DNA of 29,467 bases from Prevotellaceae bacterium UBA1787 (GCA_002315195.1 DCGD01000147.1:48404-77870); one strand, 5' to 3'; numbered from the stretch's first letter, positions 8,605 through 17,007 are shown. Notes: generated by a model from the letters alone, not told the origin. Made by a program: numbers and translations.

Positions 8605-8685
8605 CAAGTGGTACAGATTGTATTTTTGATTTTGTGTCATTAATTCGAGTCTTGAATGTAAACTTGATATAATATAACATATAAA

Positions 8686-9669
8686 ATGAGGAGATCTTTC
8701 AAGAGTGCTCGCGTAGTATTGTTACAGATGGTCGTATTTCTGTTTTGTTATTCCGCGAGAGCAGAGACTGCCGAAAACAAATTGATTAGGTTGCGTAACC
8801 AAATGTCGGTTACGGAGGATTTGGCAGAGCAGAAGCGGATATTGCAGGAAGTCGGAACTACTGGTACTTTTCCTGCGATGATGTTCGCCGCCGGTTATTT
8901 GGACAATGTCGCTTTGAAGAAAGTGGCAGCGAAGGCTGTAGTCAATATTGCAACGAAACATATTGAGTACAACGGCAAGAATACCCGTGAGGTGTTGGCA
9001 AAAGCCGCCAAGTTGGTCGGTGGCGCTGACAGGAAACGCGCTGAGGCTTATCTGATGATTATGCCCCAGGATGAAGAAGGTTTTGTTTCTTTGTTCAATG
9101 GAAAGGACTTGACCGGTTGGAAGGGACTTGTTGAGAATCCCATCAAGCGTTCCAAGATGTCTCCCGATGAAATGGCAAAAGCCCAAGCCAAGGCCGATGA
9201 TCAAATGCGCAAGGATTGGATAGTTGAGAATGGTTGTCTTTCTTATGTAGGAAGCGGTTTTGACAATCTTTGTACCATTGGACAATATGGTGACTTTGAA
9301 ATGCTTGTGGACTGGAAACTTGATCCGAACGGAAAGGCTCCTGACGCAGGCATTTATCTTAGGGGGGCGCCACAGGTTCAGATTTGGGTGAGACCAAATG
9401 TTGGATCCGGTGGTCTTTTTAACAACAAGATAAATCCAAGCAATCCCACGTCCATAGTCGATAACAGTTTGGGTGAATGGAATACGTTCTATATCAAAAT
9501 GGTTGGTGAACGCGTGACGGTTATTTTCAATGGGGTAAAGGTGGTGGACAATGTTGTCCTTGAAAACTATTGGAATCGCGATTTACCTATTTTCCCCGTT
9601 GAGCAACTTGAACTTCAAGCTCATGGCAATAAGACATATTTCAGGGATATTTACGTAAAGAGACTATAA
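8686..9669 (+). CDS. Exported DUF1080 (3-keto-disaccharide hydrolase family) protein, copy 1, with altered loop
   Basis: A 327-residue protein. The Sec signal ends at ARA (residue 26), giving the same mature start (ETAENK) as its neighbour. Residues 27-125 form a short helical, HEAT-like region. The DUF1080 (PF06439) sandwich begins at EEGFVSLFNGKDLTGWKG. Family members are linked to cleavage or hydration of 3-keto-glycosides. It is a tandem duplicate of the gene at 9684, with long stretches nearly identical in DNA. The clear difference is after QIW (232-234): this copy continues VRPNVGSGG and lacks six residues, including the Asp that follows QIW in its twin. Activity or substrate may therefore differ. 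It leads the plus-strand operon; the next gene starts 14 bases after the stop. Confidence 0.88.
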   Translation: MRRSFKSARVVLLQMVVFLFCYSARAETAENKLIRLRNQMSVTEDLAEQKRILQEVGTTGTFPAMMFAAGYLDNVALKKVAAKAVVNIATKHIEYNGKNTREVLAKAAKLVGGADRKRAEAYLMIMPQDEEGFVSLFNGKDLTGWKGLVENPIKRSKMSPDEMAKAQAKADDQMRKDWIVENGCLSYVGSGFDNLCTIGQYGDFEMLVDWKLDPNGKAPDAGIYLRGAPQVQIWVRPNVGSGGLFNNKINPSNPTSIVDNSLGEWNTFYIKMVGERVTVIFNGVKVVDNVVLENYWNRDLPIFPVEQLELQAHGNKTYFRDIYVKRL

Positions 9670-9683
9670 CATATAACAATAAA

Positions 9684-10685
9684 ATGAAGATTTCTATTAA
9701 TAAAGGTCGTTTGGTATTGACCATGATGGCATTGTTCCTATATTGTGGATATGCCATGGCTGAAACAGCTGAGAATAAATTAATCAGGTTGCGTAATCAG
9801 ATGGCGGTGACCCAAAACACCGCGGAACAGAAACAGATACTTCAGGAAGTCGGAACTACCGGTACTTTTCCCGCAATGATGTTCGCCGCCGGCTATTTGG
9901 ACAATGCCGCATTGAAGAAAGTGGCAGCGAAGGCTGTGGTTGATATTGCAACGAAACATATCGAATACAACGGCAAGAATACCCGCGAGGTGTTGGCAAA
10001 GGCAGCCAAGTTGGTAGGTGGTGCGGACAAGAAACGCGCCGAAGCTTATTTGATGATTATGCCTCAGGATGAGGAAGGCTTTGTTTCTTTGTTCAACGGA
10101 AAAGACCTTACGGGTTGGAAAGGACTTGTTGAAAATCCCATCCGCCGTGCGCAGATGTCTGCCGATGAAATGGCAAAGGCACAGGAAAAGGCCGATGAAC
10201 TCATGCGTCAGGATTGGGTTGTAAAAGATGGTTGCCTTTCATACATAGGACATGGCGGTGACAATCTTTGCACCGTCGGGCAGTATGGTGACTTTGAATT
10301 GTTGGTGGATTGGAAACTTGACCCAAGCGGAAAAGAACCTGATGCCGGTATTTACTTGAGAGGTACGCCCCAGGTTCAGATTTGGGACATCGCGCGCGTG
10401 AATGTTGGCGCCCAGTGCGGTTCCGGTGGTCTTTACAACAACCAAAAGAACCCAAGCAAACCCACTTCAGTGGCCGACAATAAGTTGGGTGAATGGAATA
10501 CATTCCATATCAAGATGGTGGCAGACCGTGTAACTGTTATTTTTAATGGCGTAAAGGTGGTTGATAATGTTATCCTTGAAAACTATTGGGATCGAGCTCA
10601 GCCTATCTTCCCCGTAGAACAACTTGAGTTGCAGGCACATGGAAGCAAGACTTATTTCAGGGACATCTACGTAAAGAAATTGTAA
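9684..10685 (+). CDS. Exported DUF1080 (3-keto-disaccharide hydrolase family) protein, copy 2
   Basis: A 333-residue protein, the closest relative of the gene just upstream. The signal peptide (residues 1-26, ending AMA) differs from copy 1, but the mature start ETAENK is the same. A helical HEAT-like segment precedes the DUF1080 sandwich, which starts at FVSLFNGKDLTGW and contains YLRGTPQVQIWD (Asp235) and GSGGLYNN, typical of the family. By family knowledge it should act on C3-oxidised glycosides in the envelope; this is inferred, not shown. A possible internal promoter lies at 10715-10722 before the following oxidoreductase gene, 94 bases away. Confidence 0.9.
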   Translation: MKISINKGRLVLTMMALFLYCGYAMAETAENKLIRLRNQMAVTQNTAEQKQILQEVGTTGTFPAMMFAAGYLDNAALKKVAAKAVVDIATKHIEYNGKNTREVLAKAAKLVGGADKKRAEAYLMIMPQDEEGFVSLFNGKDLTGWKGLVENPIRRAQMSADEMAKAQEKADELMRQDWVVKDGCLSYIGHGGDNLCTVGQYGDFELLVDWKLDPSGKEPDAGIYLRGTPQVQIWDIARVNVGAQCGSGGLYNNQKNPSKPTSVADNKLGEWNTFHIKMVADRVTVIFNGVKVVDNVILENYWDRAQPIFPVEQLELQAHGSKTYFRDIYVKKL

Positions 10686-10714
10686 ACCAAGCGTGTTGTG
10701 GAGGCATGAGGGTT

Positions 10715-10722
10715 TATCTTTG
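10715..10722 (+). promoter_or_regulatory. Possible internal -7 element before oxidoreductase copy B
   Basis: TATCTTTG matches TAnnTTTG and lies 57 bases before the ATG at 10780, inside a 94-base gap. No good TTTG is present about 20 bases upstream. It could boost expression of the oxidoreductase and HEAT-DUF1080 genes. Confidence 0.35.
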
Positions 10723-10779
10723 TGCTTCCATTGAATATGCACACTAACAAATATAAACTTTTAACTAAATATTAAAAAA

Positions 10780-12066
10780 ATGCAGACGAATAGACGTACG
10801 TTTTTAAAAGTACTGGGTGGTGCCGGTCTTTTTACCATCATACCGCGTAATGTGTTGGGTGGTAAGGGTTATACAGCACCAAGTGACCAGTTGACAAATG
10901 GTGTCATCGGTGTAGGTGGCATTGGTAGATCCGACAATCACTTCAAATCAACTCAAGAGTTTAGATTGGTCTCCATTTGCGACGTTGACCAAAAACACTT
11001 GGATGAGGCAAAAGCACTTGCCAAGAAGAAGAACGGTGATGATGTCAAGACTTATCATGATTTCCATGATTTGATTAATGACCCCAACGTTGATATCGTA
11101 CACGTTGCGACTCCACCTCATTGGCATGGTATCATGGCTTACGAGGCAGCAAAGGCAGGTAAGGATATTTGGTGCGAGAAACCAATGACCCGTACGATTG
11201 GTGAAGGTATCAAACTGAGAGAAGCCGTTCATCGTTACAACCGCATTTTCCGTTTGAACACGTGGTTCCGTTTCCAGGACACTTTCTACGGATTGGGAAC
11301 AACCGTAGCACCGTTGAAGAAACTGATCAATAGCGGTCTTTTGGGATGGCCTTTGAAATTTACCGTTTCCGGCACAACTGGTTTCACATGGAAATTCTTC
11401 TGGGTTGGAAAGGAAAACCTTACACCCGAACCAATCCCTTCACATTTGGACTATGATTTCTGGTTGGGCCCGGCTCCATACAAGCCATATAATGTTCACC
11501 GTACGCATGCTACATTCCGTGGTTATTGGGATTATGATGGTGGTGGTCTTGCGGATATGGGTCAGCACTATCTTGATCCAGTTCAGTATCTTTTGGGCAA
11601 GGACAATACATCTCCTATCAAGATTGAGGTTGACGCTCCCCAGCAGCATTCAGATGCAGTTGGAATTTGGAGAAAGATTACCTATACATACGATGATGGT
11701 TGCCAAATCGTTCTTGAGGGTGAAGGCTTCGAGGCTCCTGGAAAGACTCCTTTCATCGAGGGTCCGAAAGGTAAGGTTTACAGAGGCTTTGAATGTTCCA
11801 TTCCCGACATCATGAACAAGTTGGCGGAATTCCCCGATCCTGAACCACAGCGTACGAGTTTCTTCGAATGTGTAAAGAACCGCCAAAAGTTCGCCCTGAA
11901 CGAGGACAACGGTTTCCGCAGTTGTACTATCGTCAATATGGGTACCATTGCTTTGCGCTTGAATCGTTCAGAATTGAAGTTCGATCCCGTAAACTTGAAA
12001 TTCATCAACGACGATGCGGCTAATGCCCTTATTTATCAGCCAATGCGCGCTCCTTGGAAAATTTAA
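10780..12066 (+). CDS. Tat-exported Gfo/Idh/MocA family oxidoreductase (copy B)
   Basis: A 428-residue NAD(P)-dependent sugar oxidoreductase. NRRTFLK at residues 4-10 plus a hydrophobic segment to about residue 26 form a twin-arginine signal. The nucleotide-binding turn is GVIGVGGIGR (41-50), EKP is at 133-135 (WCEKPM), and DMGQHYLD provides Asp259, His263 and Asp266. It has the same length as the paralogue at 15518 and is clearly similar throughout (shared PMTRTIGEG, NRIFRLNTWFRFQ, DAPQQH, NQPMRAPW-type end). It is followed after 28 bases by the HEAT-DUF1080 gene. Placed between DUF1080 genes, it is the best candidate for the dehydrogenase that makes, or reduces, their 3-keto substrates. Confidence 0.9.
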   Translation: MQTNRRTFLKVLGGAGLFTIIPRNVLGGKGYTAPSDQLTNGVIGVGGIGRSDNHFKSTQEFRLVSICDVDQKHLDEAKALAKKKNGDDVKTYHDFHDLINDPNVDIVHVATPPHWHGIMAYEAAKAGKDIWCEKPMTRTIGEGIKLREAVHRYNRIFRLNTWFRFQDTFYGLGTTVAPLKKLINSGLLGWPLKFTVSGTTGFTWKFFWVGKENLTPEPIPSHLDYDFWLGPAPYKPYNVHRTHATFRGYWDYDGGGLADMGQHYLDPVQYLLGKDNTSPIKIEVDAPQQHSDAVGIWRKITYTYDDGCQIVLEGEGFEAPGKTPFIEGPKGKVYRGFECSIPDIMNKLAEFPDPEPQRTSFFECVKNRQKFALNEDNGFRSCTIVNMGTIALRLNRSELKFDPVNLKFINDDAANALIYQPMRAPWKI

Positions 12067-12094
12067 TTCTAATCTAAACTAATATCTAAAAAAA

Positions 12095-15000
12095 ATGAGA
12101 AAGATACAATATACATTATTGGTTTTAATTGCCTCATTTGTGTTCGGTCTCAATCTGAATGCACAGGTTGACAGCCGTAACCGCACCGTAGAGACAATTA
12201 TTATTGACGGACTGGGACAATTGCCAACGCAGAATGCCAAAAAGTATAATGAGGTAATTGGCGAGTTTGCTGCAACTGGTGAAAAAGGTATGCTGCTGCT
12301 TGCTGAAAAGTTGGTTCCAGCCGACAAGGGTCAGAATTCAAAGTATGAATATGCCATCAACAGTACTGTTGACTATGTAATGGCACCGGGCAACGAAAAG
12401 TATCGTTCCGCCGTTGTAAGCGCTCTCGTAAAGGCTTTGGACAAGTGTACGGACAATCCCAACAAGGCATTCTTGATGTCGGAGTTGCAGAAATGTGCTA
12501 CCGCAAATGAGTTTGGGGTTTATGAGAAATATCTCAATGACAAGTATCTTCAGGATTATGCCATCAGTGGTATCGCCAAGTTGCCGGGTGTTGACAATAA
12601 AGTCGTAGAACTTATCAATGCGGAAAAGGCTCCTAAGGCGAAATTGGCTTATTTGGCTTATTTCAAGCAATTGAATGGTGTTGAAGACAAGTTGTTGAGT
12701 TGGTTGCCGGCTGACGAGAAGACAACCGCAGCCATTTACAATGCGCTCACTGTATGTGGCTCAGAAAAGTCTGCAAAGGTTCTTGCCGCCGCCGCCAAGA
12801 AAGTAGCGTATGACGATGATGCAACCGGTGCAACCGATTCATATCTGCAATTGATGAACAATTTCAGCGATGCAAAGACTGTCACTGCCGCTGGTAAGGC
12901 ATTTTCCAAGGCTGCAAAACCTGGTTTCCGTGCCGCTGGTCTTCGCCTCATGATGAAGGCCGCTGGAAGCAAGGCTTCTAATGTGGTACTCAATGCTTTG
13001 AAGGATAAGGACATTCAGTATCGTAACACCGCCCTTGACTTTGCCAAGGAATTTGCGGGTGAAGGAATCTTCAGCACCGTTGCAAACAAATTCAAATCCT
13101 TTACTCCCGCCGCACAGACCGACATCGTTTCATGGTTGGGTAACAATGGAAAGACTGAATTCACTGATGTTGTTTTGTCTGCTGTAACTTCTTCAGACGA
13201 TGCATTGGCTAAGGCTGCTTTGGCTTCAGCAAGCCGTCTTGGTGGTGAAAAGGCTTTGGCTGCCATAGCAGGTCAGCTTGGTGGCAAGAACAGCGACGCC
13301 GCAAACAACGCTCTGCTTTCTTTCAATGGCAATATCACAAGTGGTATTCTTCCACTTCTTGCTTCCAAGGATGCAAATGTTGTCAAGGCTGCTTTAGACC
13401 TCGCTTCTACCCGCCACATGAGTGGTGCCTATGGTGATGTTGTCAAGTTGGCAAAAACGGGTGACGCTTCTGTAAAGGAAACTGCCTTGAAAGCGTTGAA
13501 GGGTGTTGTCAAGTCCAACAATTTCGATGAAGTGTGCACCATGTTGGAAAGTGCAAGCGGTTCAGGTGTAGCAAGTTTGCAGGAGGCAGCCAAGAATGCC
13601 ATACATTCTGAGGCTCCAGCTCAGCAGTTCAAACTTATCAGTTCCCGTTTGGCAAAGGCATCCAACAGTGCTGTTTACTATCCTCTTCTTGCACAGGCTG
13701 GAAATAGCGAATCCATCGCGAAATTGGTTGAGGAGTATAAGAATGGGAGCAAGAAGGATGATGCTTTAAAATCTCTGTTGAAGGTTGATAATCCCGAGAT
13801 GATAGACGTTCTTTATGGTTTGGCTCAGTCCAATGCTTCCAAGAAAGATGAAATCCTCAGTCGTTATCTTGAATTGTCACAGGAAAGTGCCAACAACAAT
13901 GTGGCTAAATATCAACTTTACAGCAAGGCGTTGGGCCTCAATCCTTCCGACAAGGTTCAGAGTGAATTGGTCTCCGCACTGAGTGAAACGCAGACACTTC
14001 CTGCTTTGATGTTGATGGAGAAGTATATTTCCAACAAGTCCACTTCCGCAGCAGCAGCTAGTGCAGTTAAGCAGATTGTTTCCAAAAACGAAAGTTTGCA
14101 GAATGGTGAAACGGTCAAGTCTCTTTTGACGAAAGCTCAGGATATTTATAAGGCTCAGAAGGCAGACGGTGATGCAGATGCCGGTTATGCAGTTGACGAA
14201 ATCACGGGTATTCTTTCAAAGATGGGTGCCAACGGTTACAAGAACACCAACATCACGGGTTCTGCTGTCAAGCTTGGCGACAAACTTGAGAACTTTGAGT
14301 TCTACATGGATTGGAAAGGCGGCGGAAAGCTTCAACTTCGTTCCATGCCGGCTATCAATCTTTGCGACAAGGATGGTGTTTCAATGGCATTCGGTGAGAG
14401 CAAGAAAGTTGCAGCCAAGAAGGGTGAATGGAATACATTGTATGTTAAGGTGGTCAATGACCGTGTAATGGTTCAGAACAATGGTGAAACGCTCGTTGAG
14501 AATGCGACATTGAAGAACACACCTGACACGAAGGCTATCAATAACAGTGGTAAGGTTGAAGTTACGCCTGCAGAAGTAGGTTTCGAGGCACAGAATGTTT
14601 ATTTGAACGAACTTCCCGCAACGCCTATCTTTACTTTGCCCGCAGACGAAGCAAAGCAGGGATTTGAAGTTCTTTTCGATGGTCGTTCACTCGAAAAGTG
14701 GCAGGGTAACACCACGGCATACGTACCTGAAGATGGTAGTATTTTCGTTACAGCCAATTATGGCGGTACAGGCAACCTCTATACCAAGAAGCGCTACAGC
14801 GATTTCGTATATCGTTTTGAATTCTGTTTCGTAACTCCGGGAGTGAACAATGGTATTGGTATTCGTAGCGAAATGGGTGTAGACGCCGCTTACGAAGGTA
14901 TGGAAATTCAGGTTCTTGACCACGAGAATCCTATCTACAATGGCTTGAACCCATATCAACAGCACGGTTCAGTTTATGGTGTTATCACGCCTGAGCGCGC

Positions 15001-15301
15001 ACACTTTGAGGTTGGCAAGTGGAATACCGAGGAAATCCGCGCAGAAGGTGACAACATTACCGTAACCGTAAATGGTAAGGTTATCCTTAAGGGTAATATC
15101 CGTGAGGCTTGCCAGGGACACAATGTGAAGCCAGCCGGCGAGACAAAGAATCCTTACACACTCGACCACAAGGATCATCCGGGATTGTTCAACAAGGAAG
15201 GTTACATCAGTTTCTGCGGTCATGGTCCCGGTATCAAGTTCCGCAATGTACGCGTTCTTGACTTGAGCAAGAAATCCGCCAAGAGCAAGAAAAAAAAGTA
15301 A
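12095..15301 (+). CDS. Large exported HEAT-repeat protein with two C-terminal DUF1080-like domains
   Basis: A 1068-residue protein with a Sec signal (1-24, ending LNAQ). Residues about 30-690 are Ala-, Lys- and Leu-rich helical repeats of HEAT type. A first DUF1080-like sandwich (about 710-850; FEFYMDWKGGGKLQLR and GEWNTLYVKVVNDRV) is degenerate. A full DUF1080 domain follows (about 857-1055; FEVLFDGRSLEKWQG, MEIQVLDHEN and GKWNTEEIRAEGDN), keeping the Asp of the QxxD motif. The end is a short lysine-rich tail. The repeat array is far longer than in the two small DUF1080 proteins upstream, suggesting a scaffold that holds partner enzymes or polymer substrate. It is the last gene of the operon; a strong terminator follows 20 bases later. 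Confidence 0.87.
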   Translation: MRKIQYTLLVLIASFVFGLNLNAQVDSRNRTVETIIIDGLGQLPTQNAKKYNEVIGEFAATGEKGMLLLAEKLVPADKGQNSKYEYAINSTVDYVMAPGNEKYRSAVVSALVKALDKCTDNPNKAFLMSELQKCATANEFGVYEKYLNDKYLQDYAISGIAKLPGVDNKVVELINAEKAPKAKLAYLAYFKQLNGVEDKLLSWLPADEKTTAAIYNALTVCGSEKSAKVLAAAAKKVAYDDDATGATDSYLQLMNNFSDAKTVTAAGKAFSKAAKPGFRAAGLRLMMKAAGSKASNVVLNALKDKDIQYRNTALDFAKEFAGEGIFSTVANKFKSFTPAAQTDIVSWLGNNGKTEFTDVVLSAVTSSDDALAKAALASASRLGGEKALAAIAGQLGGKNSDAANNALLSFNGNITSGILPLLASKDANVVKAALDLASTRHMSGAYGDVVKLAKTGDASVKETALKALKGVVKSNNFDEVCTMLESASGSGVASLQEAAKNAIHSEAPAQQFKLISSRLAKASNSAVYYPLLAQAGNSESIAKLVEEYKNGSKKDDALKSLLKVDNPEMIDVLYGLAQSNASKKDEILSRYLELSQESANNNVAKYQLYSKALGLNPSDKVQSELVSALSETQTLPALMLMEKYISNKSTSAAAASAVKQIVSKNESLQNGETVKSLLTKAQDIYKAQKADGDADAGYAVDEITGILSKMGANGYKNTNITGSAVKLGDKLENFEFYMDWKGGGKLQLRSMPAINLCDKDGVSMAFGESKKVAAKKGEWNTLYVKVVNDRVMVQNNGETLVENATLKNTPDTKAINNSGKVEVTPAEVGFEAQNVYLNELPATPIFTLPADEAKQGFEVLFDGRSLEKWQGNTTAYVPEDGSIFVTANYGGTGNLYTKKRYSDFVYRFEFCFVTPGVNNGIGIRSEMGVDAAYEGMEIQVLDHENPIYNGLNPYQQHGSVYGVITPERAHFEVGKWNTEEIRAEGDNITVTVNGKVILKGNIREACQGHNVKPAGETKNPYTLDHKDHPGLFNKEGYISFCGHGPGIKFRNVRVLDLSKKSAKSKKKK

Positions 15302-15320
15302 TTCTTGATTGAATTTATAG

Positions 15321-15350
15321 AAAGAGGGATGTATCGACATCCCTCTTTTT
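15321..15350 (+). terminator. Intrinsic terminator after the HEAT-DUF1080 gene
   Basis: A 12-bp perfect stem (15321-15332 and 15337-15348) with a 4-nt ATCG loop runs into a T tract (15346-15350), 20 bases after the stop codon. It separates the main operon from oxidoreductase copy C. Confidence 0.92.
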
Positions 15351-15469
15351 GTAATAGGCAACATGATGTCTTAATGTTCAATTGGTATAGCCGGTTGTCT
15401 TTTATCTCATCGTTATTTCGGTATCTTATGTGTTGCAAGGATTCAAAATGAAGATTTAGTCCTTGTTAT

Positions 15470-15500
15470 TTTGCTGATAAGTGCGAATCAATTATTTTTG
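15470..15500 (+). promoter_or_regulatory. Bacteroidales-type promoter for oxidoreductase copy C
   Basis: TTTG (15470-15473), 19 bases, then TATTTTTG (15493-15500) match the consensus with ideal spacing. The ATG at 15518 follows so closely that the leader is only about 10 nt. Confidence 0.65.
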
Positions 15501-15517
15501 TATAAAATTTCATAAAT

Positions 15518-16804
15518 ATGAATACAAGCAGGCGTACATTTTTGAAGGCAATGGGAGGATTGGGAATTTTCTCCATTGTACCCCGCCATGTGTTGGGCGG
15601 AAATGGACACATAGCACCAAGCGATCAGCTGACCAAGGGCATCATTGGTTCAGGTGGCATTGGTAAAACGTCCAACCATTTTACAAGCGACAATAGGTGC
15701 CGATTGGTTTCAATGTGTGATGTTGATAAGAATCATTTGCAGCAAGGAAAGGATTTGGCTAAGAAAAGATTCAACGAGGACATAAGCACCTATCATGATT
15801 TCCGCGATTTAATCAACGATCCCAACGTGGATATCGTTCACATAGCTACACCTCCCCATTGGCATGCCATCATGGCGGTAGAGGCTGCTAAAGCCGGCAA
15901 AGACATTTGGTGTGAGAAACCCATGACGCGTACCATTGGAGAAGGTCGCCGTGTCGTAGAGGCTGTCAAGCGTTACAACCGCATCTTCCGTTTGAATACA
16001 TGGTTCCGTTTTCAAAATACGTTCTATGGTTTTGGAACTACTGTAAGTCCCATCAAAAAATTGGTAGACAGTGGGCTTTTGGGATGGCCACTGAAATTTA
16101 CCGTGTCACTTTCCACAGGTTTCAATTGGGGTGACTACGGAATTGGACATGATTATTTGGAATCCCAACCCGTTCCGCCTGAACTGGATTATGATTTTTG
16201 GCTTGGTCCCGCACCCTTCAAACCTTACAACGCCCACCGCGTACATGGTACGTTCCGCGCTTATTGGGATTATGACGGGGGTGTGCTCGGAGATATGGGG
16301 CAGCACTATTTTGATCCGATACAGTACATGATTGGAAAGGATGACACGTTCCCGATAAAAGTTGAAGTGGATGCTCCTCAGCAACATCCCGATGCCATAA
16401 AGGAATGGAGAAAAATCACGTGGACTTATGAGGATGGTTGCCAAATTGTCATAGAAGGGAACAAGTACAGGCGCAAAGATAAAACTCCTTACATCGAAGG
16501 TCCCAAAGGATGTCTTTATCAAGGCTTTGAATGTTCCATCCCCGACATTTGGAACAAGTTGGCGGAATATCCCGACCCGGCACCGCAACAGACGGATTTC
16601 TTTGACTGCGTAAAAACGCGTCAAAAGTTCGCTTTGAATGAAGTGAACGGCTTCCACAGTTGTACCATTGTCAATATCGGTGTTACGGCGTTGCGACTAA
16701 ACCGAAAAGTTCTCAGGTTCAATCCTAAGCAGCAAGTCTTCATTCAAGATGATGAGGCAAATGCGCTGATTAACCAGCCCATGCGCGCGCCTTGGTCAAT
16801 TTAA
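15518..16804 (+). CDS. Tat-exported Gfo/Idh/MocA family oxidoreductase (copy C)
   Basis: A 428-residue paralogue of the gene at 10780, with no length change. The twin-arginine motif is SRRTFLK (4-10), the glycine turn is GIIGSGGIGK (41-50), EKP is at 133-135, and DMGQHYFD gives Asp259, His263 and Asp266, so it looks catalytically competent. Differences cluster around residues 195-215, in the substrate-side domain (here STGFNWGDYGIGHDYL), and may mark a different sugar or aglycone. It forms a single-gene transcription unit with its own promoter (15470-15500) and terminator (16828-16855), so it could be made independently of the main DUF1080 operon. Confidence 0.9.
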   Translation: MNTSRRTFLKAMGGLGIFSIVPRHVLGGNGHIAPSDQLTKGIIGSGGIGKTSNHFTSDNRCRLVSMCDVDKNHLQQGKDLAKKRFNEDISTYHDFRDLINDPNVDIVHIATPPHWHAIMAVEAAKAGKDIWCEKPMTRTIGEGRRVVEAVKRYNRIFRLNTWFRFQNTFYGFGTTVSPIKKLVDSGLLGWPLKFTVSLSTGFNWGDYGIGHDYLESQPVPPELDYDFWLGPAPFKPYNAHRVHGTFRAYWDYDGGVLGDMGQHYFDPIQYMIGKDDTFPIKVEVDAPQQHPDAIKEWRKITWTYEDGCQIVIEGNKYRRKDKTPYIEGPKGCLYQGFECSIPDIWNKLAEYPDPAPQQTDFFDCVKTRQKFALNEVNGFHSCTIVNIGVTALRLNRKVLRFNPKQQVFIQDDEANALINQPMRAPWSI

Positions 16805-16827
16805 CCTGACAACGATAGCGTATATGG

Positions 16828-16855
16828 ACGAGAGGTCTTTCAGCCTCTCGTTTTT
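16828..16855 (+). terminator. Intrinsic terminator after oxidoreductase copy C
   Basis: An 8-bp stem ACGAGAGG/CCTCTCGT (16828-16835 and 16844-16851) with an 8-nt loop is followed by TTTTT, 23 bases past the stop. Confidence 0.85.
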
Positions 16856-17007
16856 GTGTAAGTGGAGTCCCAAACAGTTCAACTTTGCCATAGTCTTTGG
16901 CTGTATGAATGGTACTTGTCATAGGGACTTTGGCATAAGTCAAAGTTAAATGGCAAATTAATGCACATTTCATTTGCAACAATAAACCATACCTTGTTTT
17001 TTTACAC

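Larger units (their letters stand above)
8329..8685. other. Divergent control region between the rhamnosidase and DUF1080 operons
   Basis: The 357 AT-rich bases separate two divergent operons. They hold a minus-strand -7 box (8352-8359), a plus-strand -7 box (8597-8604) and an imperfect dyad at 8396-8418. No ORF or RNA gene was recognised. Confidence 0.6.

Noticed and set aside
16878..16949. Partial inverted repeats of AACTTTG/CAAAGTT upstream of cysS, with a minus-strand TAACTTTG, possibly a small RNA or tRNA-sensing leader
   Set aside because: They lie upstream of the predicted cysS start of transcription, do not form a continuous stem, and no -33 element or terminator supports a minus-strand RNA.
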